This document shows, piece by piece, positions 1 through 12,800 of a DNA stretch of 64,000 bases. Source of the stretch: Mnemiopsis leidyi (taxonomy: Eukaryota > Ctenophora > Tentaculata > Lobata > Bolinopsidae); the NCBI GenBank assembly GCA_000226015.1, contig JH157001.1, forward strand, positions 373,898-437,897, read 5' to 3'. Numbering within the stretch: position 1 is the stretch's first letter; each line of letters starts with the position of its first letter. A program made the position numbers and the translations under genes. A model generated the notes under the pieces. The model made no database searches and had not been told where the DNA came from. It saw nothing but the letters and a program-made list of their open reading frames with translations.

Positions 1-254
1 TTCAGGTATACTCCAGCACTGTCTGTACTCAAGTCACTCACCGATCCTATCAGGTATACTCCAGCACTGTGTGTACTCAAGTCACTCACCGATCCTATCA
101 GGTATACTCCAGCACTGTCTGTACTCAAGTCACTCACCGATCCTATCAGGTATACTCCAGCACTGTCTGTACTCAAGTCACTCACCGATCTATCAGGTAT
201 ACTCCAGCACTGTGTGTACTCAAGTCACTCACCGATCTATCAGGTATTCTGTGA
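1..254. repeat. 48-bp tandem minisatellite
   Basis: Five copies and a partial of a 48/47-bp unit start near positions 3, 51, 99, 147, 194 and 241. Copies are nearly identical (one-base differences, one single-base loss). Each unit contains CAG followed by gtatac, a usable splice-donor sequence, and it lies upstream of the first visible exon of the coiled-coil gene, so it is probably intronic. The array is cut by the window edge. It is open in several frames because 48 is a multiple of three, but this gives only low-complexity peptides. Confidence 0.95.
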
Positions 255-452
255 TAATTGGAGTTTAGGTTACTGCGATGATTGCAGTATGCACGCTTAT
301 TAAGGGCAAGGTTGGATGTGGATATTATGTTCAAAGTCTGGAGTTCAGACTGCGACTGTTAATGAAACTCTGAGTGAGCTTTTTCGAGCTGTTATTATTA
401 TTGGTTTTTATAACATAAGAGGTTCCATGAATCGATAAACTTCCAATTTTAG

Positions 453-3400
453 ATCAATAGTACGCGAAACTACTGCAAATCAAGAGATCGCTCGGTTACA
501 GACCATCAACAATCAGCTCACCGCCCAACTTGATGCTCTTGCAAAGGGTTAGTTATTACCGTTATCGGCTGGAAAGTTTGTAAACTTTCGATGGGATAAC
601 TGTGACTGTAACATTTTTAGCCAATTTTCAGCTCGGACACTTGAATATATACCTCCTCAAAGCATTTATAGCAGTACTGTAAAATCTAAAAAGTAGGCTT
701 TCGCCGAGTGTAGTCGAGGCCGGGTGATGCACCCCTCAATAAAGTAGCTGCTCGTGAACTACCATACTTGAAATACTTTAAAACTAAATACCTCTCTTAT
801 TGTGATCAAAACTAAGGTTCACCTTCCATCAGGAGCAACTATACGGGACCTGCTGAACCTAGGTGGGCCGGAGAAGGACACCTCCCTCTACCAGGACAAC
901 ACACTCACCCCAGGAGGAGATCCAGCTATCCTGTCAGACCACACTCCGGACAACTGCCTTGAACTGGACCAGTCTGATCACGTGACTCCAACAAACTCAC
1001 CCCGGTCGAAAACTCCTCGTCAGGGGAGTGGAGAGTTTGTTGTACGTAACGGTGGGGAGGTTGTAGGGAGCACTGGATCTCTGAGGTAATAGATTAAATA
1101 CACGACATGTATACATACAGGTTCTACATTTCTTGTACATGCACACTGCACTTTATTTTGATTTTTCATTTCCTTGCATTATGTAAATGATCTTGCTTGA
1201 AGCTTTTCAGGGGTCGACCCCCAAAACATTGTATCCCATTCAGGAAGTTATCTCGAGACAACATGGGGTCCGCACAAGACCTGGAAGCGACATACAATTT
1301 GAAAACTCCCCGTTCCCTACCAAGAAGTTCACATCACACTCCAAGAAGTTCACATCACTCCTCCCGAATAGACGTGAGAGCAAAGAGTCCTGTAACGTCG
1401 GAGAAGGGGGTAGATAGCGGGTATACAAGTGTCAGGGTGACTAATGGTGGGACTAATGTGGCTAACACTGCTCTGGGTAAGGTGTTAGTAACATTAGAGA
1501 ACGGAATTTGTGGGAAGGTGTTAGAAATTTGTTATACTGACAGCGTTTTTCGATATTTATTGGTATTACCTAGCTTCTCATTGGTCAATCGCTAACACGT
1601 GTCAAAGCAAACGTACAATACCCTCACAGGTACCTGTCTCTATAGGTCAATTTTTAGGATTTGGGCAGTTTTTCGAGTTCCCAGATTGGCTAAGATTTGC
1701 TTCATTATCAGCTAGTACTGAAGTTGGAATTTTCGTGAAACAATACGACATGTAACAATGTAAAGCTCAAAATGATAAGCCAATATATGTAACCTCCAAA
1801 ATGTGACACCATTCTAATCGTAGGTCAGATAAACCAGGAACTATTAGAGGAATTAGAAGAGGAAAACAAAGCCTTAAGATCAGAACTGAGATCTTCGATT
1901 AATAATACTCAGCAGCTGATGTCGTTAGAAAATGAAGTAAGGAGGCTGAGAGCTGAGAGCAAGAAGTATCAGTCCGAAGTATGGACACTGAAAGATGTTG
2001 GGATGAAGTTGAAGCAGGTACCATGAGCTAAAAATTTGAGAGCATGGTGTTAAGTTTAAAAATTGCATTGTGAACAACGTTTTACAGGACCCATAATAGC
2101 GCACTGGCATTTGAAAATTGTGCCTAATATGAGCACATTTTTAATATGCCGGCGCGCAATCGGTCCGATTTGAACGTTCTATGTCGTTCACAGAAAGTGA
2201 CAAAAACATTCGGATTGAACTTCAGATCAATGTTCGCTTTCCTAGTTTACTCAGCGTGTTTTTATCAGGTAGAGCAATTCTATCATGAGGAGAAGAAGAA
2301 CTTCCGATGCACAATCGAGGACACATTATTGACGCTTGAAGATTTCAGAAAAGATGTAGGTTCAATAAACGATTTCTTGATTACACAACCAGATGATTAA
2401 ACCCAATTAAATTAGTTTCCTTTAGATAACGATTTTTATCAGACCATCTAGATTTAAAATCCTCAGAAAGAAGAGTTGGAAAAAGAATTATTAGAGTTGG
2501 AGGAGGAACTTAAAGACGCCGAACATAAAAAGGGGTCTTTACGAGAAGAATTATCAGAGCAGAACACTCTTCTGAAAAACAACGTGGTATGGCACCATTT
2601 GATAATCCCTTTTTATTAACACAGCATTTAAGCTTTGCTCGAAAGTCCTTAAGGTTTAAAAAGTTTTCAAAAAAATTATTCAATTTGTGAAGTACATTCC
2701 TTAACAGGAAAAATTAAAACTTGAGATCGAAACACGTCAGTCTGAGAACTCGATGCTGCAATCGAGAATTTCGACCGTTGAAGAGAACTGCAGTTTTCTC
2801 GAGGGGCAAGTGAGTAATGTACAGGTAGCACTAAAAAATTCCCGAAAAATCAGATAAGGGTTCTTACGACAGATTGAAAGTTCATCAATCATAAAGTTAT
2901 GCCATTGATATAAGGTAGTTTTCAGCGGTCACTGTAATAATGAATCATTGCTTTGGTTGCCAATTCAAGTACATTTAGGTTCAAGCGCTAGAGAGGGACA
3001 ATCACGAAAAAGCACAAATCATCATGGCTGCGGAGCAACATGCAAAGGACATGGACAGAGAATTAGGTGAGGATTTTTAATTTTCATTCAACCAAAGATC
3101 GAAAAACACGATCATCTTTTTGAAGGTGGGGAATGTCCGGGATCTTTTTTTGACTTGCTGAGATAACAACTTTAGTTTACATAAAAATATTTTTGAGGAT
3201 TAAGCATGCATGGTCATCAGTACAGATGTTTTTGAAGCAAGATGATTGGAAAGTGTAATTAGTGAGCAAAGTATGACCACTGTGCGTCACCCGTTCATTA
3301 ATCATTAAGTTCCACCTTGTATGTGATCAATCCAATAATGAACTTATGTAAAATACCATTTATGACATTGTCTGTTTCATCGCACATCCGTGACAGACAA

Positions 3401-5853
3401 ACAATCAAACAAACAAACATATTTCCAACTTTATAATGTAGATAACATTTATAACATTGGATGTTTCATCGCAAGTAACAACTTTGCATTCAGCTGCACA
3501 AAGGAAAGAAAACGCAAATCTACAGTCTGAACAACACAAAATGGAGCCATTGAAGAATGAGTTGGAGGAACTGAGATCAAATGTTGCAGCCCTGAAAGAA
3601 GAAAAGCCAGTCCTTCAATCAAAGGTTTGATAATTTTTAGATAATCATAGCTCGAACCACATGATCAGTAGCCAATAGCCAGTAGATCACTGCATCTTTT
3701 CAACATCTTTTTAATCACTGCATTTTTTCAACATCTTTTTAATCACTGCATCTTTTCAACATCTTTTTAATCACTACATCTTTTCAACATATTTTTAATC
3801 ACTACATCTTTTTACCTCTTTTTGAATCTGATCACTTAACTTTTGGTTTACTCTATTTTATGACCCTTACCACTCATTGATTTTTGTATTTCATAACACT
3901 TACCACTAATGGATTCTTGTATTTCATAACACTTACCACTGATCATGGTTTCGTCTAAACAATAACACTTTTTACATCTTTTATCTTTTTAAATTTCATA
4001 TCTTTAGGATTTTATTTCGTCAGAATGTTGGAACGTTACTGTTATCATGGTTATCGTCTTGTCAACCCGTTTGTAACACCGTTCTAACAACAATCCAGTT
4101 GGACAAATCAGAAGAAGAGAAGGGGCAGCTAAACACGCGGTTGTCCGAGCTGATCAAGTCGCACACACAGCTTGAGGAGTCGGTACAAAACAAGGAGAGG
4201 GTTATAGCTGGACTGCAGCAGGAGCTGGAAAGTTGTAGGAGGAACTCAACTCTGAGCGCTACTCATGTATGTTTGTTGTATGTTTGTATGTTTGTATGTT
4301 TGTATGTTTGTATGTTTGTATGTTTGTATGTTTGGATGTTTGTATGTTTGTATGTTTGTATGTTTGTATGTTTGTATGTTTGTATGTTTGTATGTTTGTA
4401 TGTTTGTGTCATATTTCATGCAGGAGAAAGTACGGGCAAACATTTTTATGGTAAAGTTAATCATGTTATATATGTTGCTTGATCAAGAATATGGACCTTA
4501 AAATCTTTTACATTTGTATTTCGTTCTGTCCACTAGGGGAAGAATTACTGCCTTTTGACGCTTATTAAAAGATAACCAGTGTATAATGTCAATAGAACTT
4601 AATTCTATTATTGACATGTTATTACTGAATCTAATTTTCCCATAACGACATTCTATTCAAAAGGCTAAAGAAAAAGAAGATGAAGCTACTAAAGAATGCG
4701 AAGATTTAAAACAGAAAAACTGCTATTTGTCGGAGCAGCTAGAAAAAATAAAAAATGAGATGGAATACATCGAACAAGCATTCTTTAGAGGTTGTCTAAG
4801 CATTTCAGATATTGGTGGTCACTAAATTTTCTTAATCGTGGCCCCAAAATCCTAAATTTTCATCAACCTATCAGTGAACCTTTTCTAACAGTATAAAGAA
4901 ATCTGAAGAATTATATGTAAGATTAAGCGATCATGAGAAATATATATAAATCTATAAATGATATATTCAGGGTGGTCGGATCACATGGACGATAATCTAA
5001 GTGAGCAAAAGAGTGTGACATTCCAAGATGAATCGAAATCACCATCTTCACAAACCTTCCCCAAGGCTGACAGGATTATACAGTCGATCAAACTTGATAG
5101 GTTTCAAAATGAGATATCAGTTTTTGCTCGTATCAGGCATGGGATTCATTCACAGTAACTTTGAAAATTTATGCAATTGAAATATTGCTTGTTTTTAAAT
5201 TCTGTAAAATTTAAGTTAATGATTCCCTAACTTACTTGCAGACAAAAGTTGAAAGCAAAGCTTGTTAGATCGGTCCAGGATTCGAAAACGTTGCAAAACC
5301 AACTGCAAGACACACAGGAAGCTTTGGAGCGAGAGAGTGCAGGTGAAATACCGTTGAAATGCCGAGTAATTATCAATATTCCTCAATCACTAAAAATTGC
5401 ATTGCAAAAAGTCCAAAATACATTGTTTAAATAAGTTGTAAGTTTCAGCATTAGCCAAGCGAGCTCGAGATGCCCTCGACAAGTTAGAGGAAAGTGAAGT
5501 AAAGAGTCATGTTCTGGAACGAACCGCCAAGAACCTTTCCATTCAGGTACTATAATATTATATACCAAAATAGCACATGAAATACTTTATAGTTTATAGT
5601 ATTTGAGGTACTATTTTTGCATTTAGTATCATCTTTAATAGATTACAAAGGTGCAATTAGCTCTCCTCAAGAATTAATTTGAGTGATCTTAATTTGTGAT
5701 TTTTCCCTTAATTTTCTTATATTCCAAAACCTGTGTCAGGTGGAAGAACTGAACGTGGTAAACAAAAGTCTAGAGTTAGAAAACTATCACTTGAAGAAGC
5801 TAAACGAAACGTTAAACAGCGATAGCGGGCCTCTCAGGGTCCTTTCAACATGA
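453..5853 (+). CDS. Long coiled-coil protein, 3' part of gene
   Basis: The visible exons are 453-547, 833-1085, 1211-1476, 1824-2017, 2269-2355, 2467-2586, 2708-2824, 2979-3066, 3494-3624, 4099-4266, 4424-4450, 4664-4790, 4971-5100, 5242-5342, 5449-5546 and 5740-5853. All junctions are GT-AG with matching phases, and the stop is TGA at 5851-5853. This gives about 704 residues, with the 5' end outside the window. The second and third exons encode a Ser/Thr/Pro/Gly-rich, probably disordered stretch. Nearly all the rest is Glu/Lys/Leu-rich heptad-like sequence typical of an extended coiled coil, with a second short disordered break in exon 4971-5100. There is no motor, membrane or enzymatic signature in the visible part. 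A cytoskeletal or scaffold role is inference from the coiled coil only, and I cannot assign a family. The 27-bp exon 4424-4450 is optional, because skipping it keeps the frame. Confidence 0.85.
3681..3860. repeat. ~28-bp tandem repeat in intron of coiled-coil gene
   Basis: A T-rich unit of about 27-28 bp (atcactgcatcttttcaaca followed by tcttttta) is repeated about four to five times with decay. A second weaker repeat (cacttaccactgatgg-like) follows to about 3945. The array begins about 57 bases after the splice donor at 3625. Confidence 0.8.
4267..4411. repeat. GTATGTTT octamer microsatellite starting at a splice donor
   Basis: About 18 copies of gtatgttt, with one gtttggat variant near 4333, start exactly at the donor of the exon ending at 4266. 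Every unit contains gtatgt, itself a good splice-donor consensus. The apparent Cys/Val/Leu/Tyr-rich ORFs on both strands here are translations of this repeat, not protein. Confidence 0.97.
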
Positions 5854-6846
5854 ATATTGGCTGTATATATTCATCTTACTAAAACAAGCAAGCTGAGAAA
5901 CTATTACAATATGCTGGAACAACGTTTACTAACTGTTGGATTATGTTGTTACTGATGACTTATATCGAGATAATTTGACGAAATGAAAATTTGTACTTTC
6001 AAGAATCAATTTTAAAAGATTAAGATACCTATAATTATGAAATGCGTATAGTAAAAAGCTTACCTGACACTTGTTTATGTTGAGATCGGAGATAGTCCTT
6101 TTTCGTTCATTATTTTGATGTATGAAAATAATTTTAGAAGTTGTGCAAGAAGTTGATAAACCACGATGTAATTTGTTTATACATATGGGAAACGTTTGGC
6201 AGTCAATGCCGCTATTGGGCTGCCTGATTTATGAAAATAATGACAATCTAATGTGTTAAAATGTTCAAAAATCATGTCAGTAATCCACAAAGTTTTTACA
6301 TAAAAATCGGATTTATATTTTTGTCTGCAATTTCATCTAGATATTTACAACACATATCGGAACTCAGAAGTAATTGGTTAAGAAAATTTCTAAATTTTTC
6401 CATGGCAAAATGACATCTACTTAAGGAATACCGGAAATACATAACTTGTACGTAATATAAGAAAGATATCTGAATTTCAAACGCTTAGGAAATTTTCGAA
6501 AAATTCAATTCAAATTTTCAAAATTTTCAAAAGCGGGAATGCCCAATAGATGAGATCAAACCAAAGAGAACGCAATAACTTTAATACTTATGTTAATCAA
6601 TCACCATGCAAAAACACTTAATAGATTAGATCATGATGAAATGACAGTGCTCCAAGAACTCTTAAGTGTATTCCATCATTCATGAGCTCTGAAGTACTCT
6701 TGAATGACCTCTTAACTCATGATACGAACTACTGATTGTCTGAGTGTACATGAACACAATTTGAAATTTAAACCATGTCAACACAGCAAATTAAACACAT
6801 TAATTGAGGCTCTAATGATCATGTAATTAAACGAAGATTTCAAGCC
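5854..6846. other. Convergent intergenic region
   Basis: About 1 kb of AT-rich DNA between the stop of the + strand coiled-coil gene and the polyadenylation signal of the - strand adhesion GPCR. It must hold the 3' UTR of the former. I see no further coding exon or repeat in it. Confidence 0.7.
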
Positions 6847-6852
6847 TTTATT
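6847..6852 (-). promoter_or_regulatory. AATAAA polyadenylation signal of the adhesion GPCR
   Basis: The + strand TTTATT reads AATAAA on the coding strand, about 36 bases after the TAA stop at 6889-6891. It is the nearest canonical signal and implies a very short 3' UTR. Confidence 0.6.
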
Positions 6853-6888
6853 ATCTGTGTGTTTCTCTTCTGACCACCAAAAAACAAA

Positions 6889-9800
6889 TTACAAACTGGT
6901 AATCATATCTTCCTCCCCGTGAAATCCTGAGTCTGAAGCTATCTCGCTCCTCCTCACAACCACAGCCGAGCTACCTACCTCGGAGGGGAGGATTCCATCT
7001 TCAGCTCTCTCCACAAATTTAACCCAGGAGTCACTTCCCTGGAATATCGAGTTGACTTCCTCAACCGGACTGAACACATCGTGAGGGGTCTGAGATCGAC
7101 TGTTGTGGGTGGAGTGGGTGGAATACTCGTTCACCAGGTCGGAGGAGTGGGCTTTGGAGAAGAGGTTGGTGAAGATGAATTCGCGTGATTTCCCTATGTT
7201 TGAGAAGAAGTTTGTTGATCTGGTTTGCTCGAGTAGGGTGTTTCCAAGGTCTCTTGATTTACCGTTTCGGGTATCATTTCCATTGGGCTGTCCGTGCCGT
7301 TTCCTTGGTTTCTGAAATGGATTTTCTAGTTCGATCGGTTAAAGTTTAAATTGATAATCATAACCTTGACAGTTTTAACATGAATAATTATTCTAGGTTT
7401 TAGCTCCAATCGCTTAGAATCGATCCTATAACTTGTGTTTTCTCTTCTTGACTTAAATCTAATGCCTAGGACTAATGGAATTACCTCATTAATTAGTGGC
7501 GAGTTTTTGGCAGTCAGTAAGCCGTTAAGAGTTTGCTGGCTAAAAGTTAGCTATCCAAAGGTTTACGATATTTTGGCCCAATTTTGAGATAAATTTAGTC
7601 ATATTATGTTATATCTTCGCCAATTTTATTCATGCACGGAAAACTTAATATTATTCACTGTAGATGATAGAAGTCATTTCAACATTTTTCTCCACAAGTC
7701 CACAAATCGTGATATGGTGATTTCAAAAGCATACCACCCGAGATACAGAAATAAGGCTGAAATTTATTTTCGACAATCTTCGTGAAAAAACTTGGATGCT
7801 TAATTGTATTAGCTGATTGTGATATCGTATAGTCAGCTAGGATAAAGAAAATTTCCCTTGTGGTATACTTATAGCTAATAAACGGTTACAGCTTATAAGA
7901 TGACGCGAATTGAGAACATTATTCAAATATGATAGTAGTAAAATGACTCTTTGATATATTAGGAACGGTATTCGTTGGGAAGAGTCTCAAATTTTCAATT
8001 ATAAAACACCTTATTTCTCAAAATTTATTGGTTCTGCCTTAGTTCTGGGTAGTGAGATACTCTCAAATGGTCCAATGGACACAGATTGACCTCCAAAATC
8101 AAAGGTAGAAGCATTACATGTAGAGAAACGGGGTTTAAAATTTGAGACACCTCCCCACGAATACCGTTCTCTATAAGCTTCACAAATAATACCATGATAA
8201 AATCATGCTCATTATTCTCATGATCTTTAGAAAAACACGTAACTCATAACATTTTACTCATGCTGAGATGGTGCCACACATCATTTGCAAAGACTTAAAA
8301 TTCTCGCATTTTTCACGCCGAGTTGGTAATAATACCATGCTCTACTGTACTGTCTTTTTTGTACTCACTTTCTTATGGACCACGCGACAAGCACAGCTAA
8401 TTGACTCACTCATTAGCCGAAATTGTGGTCGTGATTGTGCTGACTCTGTCGACTCTGGCCTATAGCAAGGTCTATTTTTGTTTTTCTTGATAGCGTATTA
8501 GTTTTGAATAACTTTTATGATCGCTATAAAAATACAAAAATACACTAGTCGGTGATGCTGGCACGCAATTTGACTATTTTGAGTCAAGAACCAACATTAA
8601 AATAATGACAGAAGAATTCTTATACTTTCATGATATGATCGTTTCGATTGGGTTCGCTGTTTGAATTAATAGATTAGATTTAGATAAACAACTCAATTGC
8701 AAATCATTTCGGTTACAATCTTAGCAGCATGGGATAAGTCGTGAGAATGAACAACTAAAAGGACAAATTTGATCAGCATCAGCTATCAGCTTAGGTTACT
8801 TTTGTGAGTACATATAAGAAGAAAATATGTATACCAATCAAACACCATTTTAGAACTTTCAATGATTGATACATATTAATATATTAATTTCTAAGTAGAG
8901 GGGGGATACACACAACTTTTGGTTAAATCATGCATATTTATTTCCAAGTGAAGCCAGTGATACGAAAAACTTTGAGTAAACTCATGCTGATCTAAATTAG
9001 GGTGTCACCTAGCGTCACAAATGCAGCTGGTACAATTTCTCAAGAGCAAGACAAATTCAAAAGTTTGATCAAGTCCATAGTTCTGGTCGTATTTAACTAT
9101 CATAGTGATCATTATCAAATGCATATATATAAAAATCATCTTGGTGAGAAGATTATTTTAATGGATTGAAAATTTTTAAACAAAAATAAAACTCTAAATT
9201 AAGAAGTTATTAATAGAGAAAGAATATTTTGGAAAGGTCACACATTTTTGTATCATGTGATAGCGAATGACTAATTTATAGACAGCCTCTGAATATTTTG
9301 CAACGGTATCACATGATATAAACGATGTTTAACCCCTCTAATAAACACCTTGCTCTATTAAGTTATTATTATTATTTTCGATACTGGAATAAATGGTTTC
9401 TGTAGTCCCTTTCGATCAAGCTACATCGAAGAAAAATCAAGCGAAGTTTTACATTGTAGGGTCATTGAATGGTAATAGTAAAACTATAGTTTAATGAAGA
9501 CACAATTATAACACCAAAATTGGTACTAAAAGCATCATCTACTGAAAAATTAAAAAACTCAAGAAAATAAATCTCCGTCCATAATGCTTCATGAACATTA
9601 TCTGGATAGTTTAATGATATCATCAGTGGCTCGCATAAATGTATATGCCACAAGAATAAAAGCTAAATCATATTTTGAACTTCGTTCAATATTTTTTTAA
9701 GAATTTTTCGTTACCATCATACTTCTTTTTAGAAAAAATAACTAACAAGTTCCCCATTCGAACGTAAATAGTTAGCTTACTTCGTTAATCTGCATCATTA

Positions 9801-12800
9801 ATCCACAAACTTCCAAATAAGCAAACATTTGCCATGTTCCTTATCATCCTTCAGCAGGGATGAAATCGAAAAACATTTAAATCAGTTTTATATGGATTGG
9901 GAGTTCGTCCAAAATCAACTTGCCCATTGTAAGTGACTTGACTCAGAACAAAAGCTTTATGAACAGGAATGGTTAAATGGTAAACAAGGTCACAGCATCA
10001 TTGTGGCTTACTGATTGGATTCTGCAAGGACGTTGTGAATTATAAAGTTATAATTTTTCTATTAAAATCGCTTAGTCACAAATTCCCTCGTAGATACAAG
10101 CGTGTTAAAACCCAGTAGTAGTACACATTAGGATGTACACTAATTTCACGTAATTCGCTTTTTACAATTAGAATTTTGCATTTAATATCAATTTGCCGAT
10201 TTAATCCTTAATCCGATAAAACTCATATCTATGAATGAGCTATCTATGATTTTTCCTATGATCTCTTTCCTATCTTCAATGCTCCAATGATAGCCTTTCG
10301 TTGTAAAAAGGTGGAAGCCCAATTGTAATTAATCGATGTTGAATGCTTTTTCGATAGGTGACACCAAAGCTTTAAAAGTTTAAATTTGGACTCTTTCTCT
10401 TGTGGAAATATTTACGTCAGTCGAACAATCCTTCATATTTGCGTTTTATACTAGCCAATTATATAAGCTCAAAAATCATAGCCTGCTTTTTTATTGATGA
10501 CTACTTATTAAAAGCTATATCGATGATACTCTCAATTATGGATTTTCTCTTAACCATGATGCAAAGTAGAAATAGTGAAAATAGTCATTAAAAACTCGTC
10601 AACGAAAAGCTTCCTGAAGTTGAAAAAGATGACATAAACTTCCGAGTTTTTCCAGATTGTAGTTCACATTTACTATATGGAAAACCGCAAAGTGGATAAA
10701 AGAGGTGATGACGAAAGATTAAGATTATCTTTTGATCGAGTAAAACAAATAAACACATGAAATCGGAGCAGCACAGTCACCGAGAGTTTAAAAATAAGCC
10801 AATAAAAGTAAACTCAGAATTAACAAGCAAACAAAATAGAAAATAGCTAAAAATGGTTATTTGCAGAATCTTTGTGGAAATCAGAGTTGAACAACTGGAG
10901 TACGCTAAAATCATTATCAAACAAGAAGACAGAACGCAGATGTATTCAATCAAAGAGTCTCAAGTTCACTGCAGATTTGAAAAAACCTCACCTAATTGAA
11001 ATTCTGCGCAAAAAATTGGGCCTTTCTCCCGTTCTAGATGTTCTAGAGATTCTGGAGCTCTGGAACATTTTAAAACACGCAGATGAATATACCGTAACAT
11101 GCAGTGGCGTGGAATGAACTCCATTTACATAGTTAAAGTATTTGATTCTATGATTCAGAAATTTTGAAGAATATGATTGAGCACATGATCTAGTTTAACA
11201 AAACATACCAGTCTAAATTAATTGTAAGTTTATGATATTCATAGGGGTAAATCAATCAAGCGGTTCAGCTATTGGATCAATCGCGAAAAAGTGGGTCTTT
11301 CCTTTGGGATTCATGCATACAATGGTACTTACACGCTTGGTGTGTAAAGTTCCAAGGCCAGCTCCCATGGAAATGAAAGCGTCCCCGAACTTTTCGATTT
11401 GAGATCCTTTATATGCATCCTTCCAGCAGGATTTGACTTCGTCAGAAACGGCCACAAGTACCAAGAACGTGATTATTCCCTGAATATGATAACTGTTAAG
11501 AAGGATTGATGATTAAACTTCGCAAATACTATGCCGATCGACGATCATAGATATCAACATTGTTACTTTCTAAAATCTAAATAGAAATAATCGACTCTAA
11601 TGTTGTTGAAGACTTGATAACCTGTTATGTTCAATGTTTTAAGCTCCATACCTGTGAGCTCAGAACAATGATAAACAACCACTGCATGACAATGGCATAA
11701 GATCCTCCGATACCAAGGTTAACAAATGCTGCAACTATCCAGGCTGTGCCAGTTGCTGTGGCTATCGAAGCAATAGCTTTAGCTTGCTTCTTGATGAAGC
11801 TTCCCTGATCGACCGACTTGCTAGTGCTTTGCCTCTTTGATTTAACCACCACCAGTGACACCCTGAAATTGTTCTGATTATAACTTTGATATTTTATCAA
11901 CCTGAAGAGTGAAAATTAGTTTTTTAATATCTTATCTAGCTTGATGACATGCAACTATATTTGCTTTCATTGTGAAACTTGACAAATTTTTAGGCATTGC
12001 TGATAAAGATGTAGTACATCGTAAACATTGAAGACTGAATGACCACCTTTTCATTCGTCAAGTTGCTTCTAGAGGCAGAATAAATTTTTCATTTATACCA
12101 GTAAGCTTACGTCATATGCGGCTCTTAAACAATCTCACCTAATTAATTATCTCCCTAATAGTCTTGCAAAGACATTTGGCTTTGGAAGTCAATCTATGTT
12201 TGTAGGACCACGTGAGGGTATTTGATTTTCATTCCAATAATTTTCAAGTCTTTGCATTCTCATTTATAAACAAGTCTAACCTTATGAAGAAATAAATGGA
12301 ACCACAGAGCATTAGATATAGCGGTAGCAAGAACAGGACCGACAGTGCAAGTGGCTTGTGGAGGAAACAATGCCCGTCAATTTCGAAAGCAATCGGTACG
12401 TATTGGAACGTCATCGGTTCCATCGTAAAGTGTAGAATCGTTCCAAGTACTGGAGGTATAAGTGCCACAGCTGACGGGATATAGGGATGATTTAAAATTT
12501 GTTTGTGTGAACAATTAGAAATTATAGATTACATCCATTATACTTTTAATTAGCAATAATTTGATAATATCATATAAAAAGTTCAGTACTATAAACAGTT
12601 ATAAAAACGTCGATCATAAAACTTATAGTTTCTTACAATGGATCACTACGGCACACTTCAAGGTGTAGTTTTCTATTTTCTTGCCATAAGACTTCAATGC
12701 TCTTACAGTCTGTCGATACATAGTAACACCTTCAGCCAACATCCAGCCGAATACTGACTGAAAACAAACAAATCATACGTCGAGATTTAGTGATCACGTC

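Noticed and set aside
1-254. CRISPR-like regular repeats (also the 30-bp and 42-bp arrays at 63247 and 57440)
   Set aside because: The units are contiguous with no unique spacers, and the host is a eukaryote; these are minisatellites.
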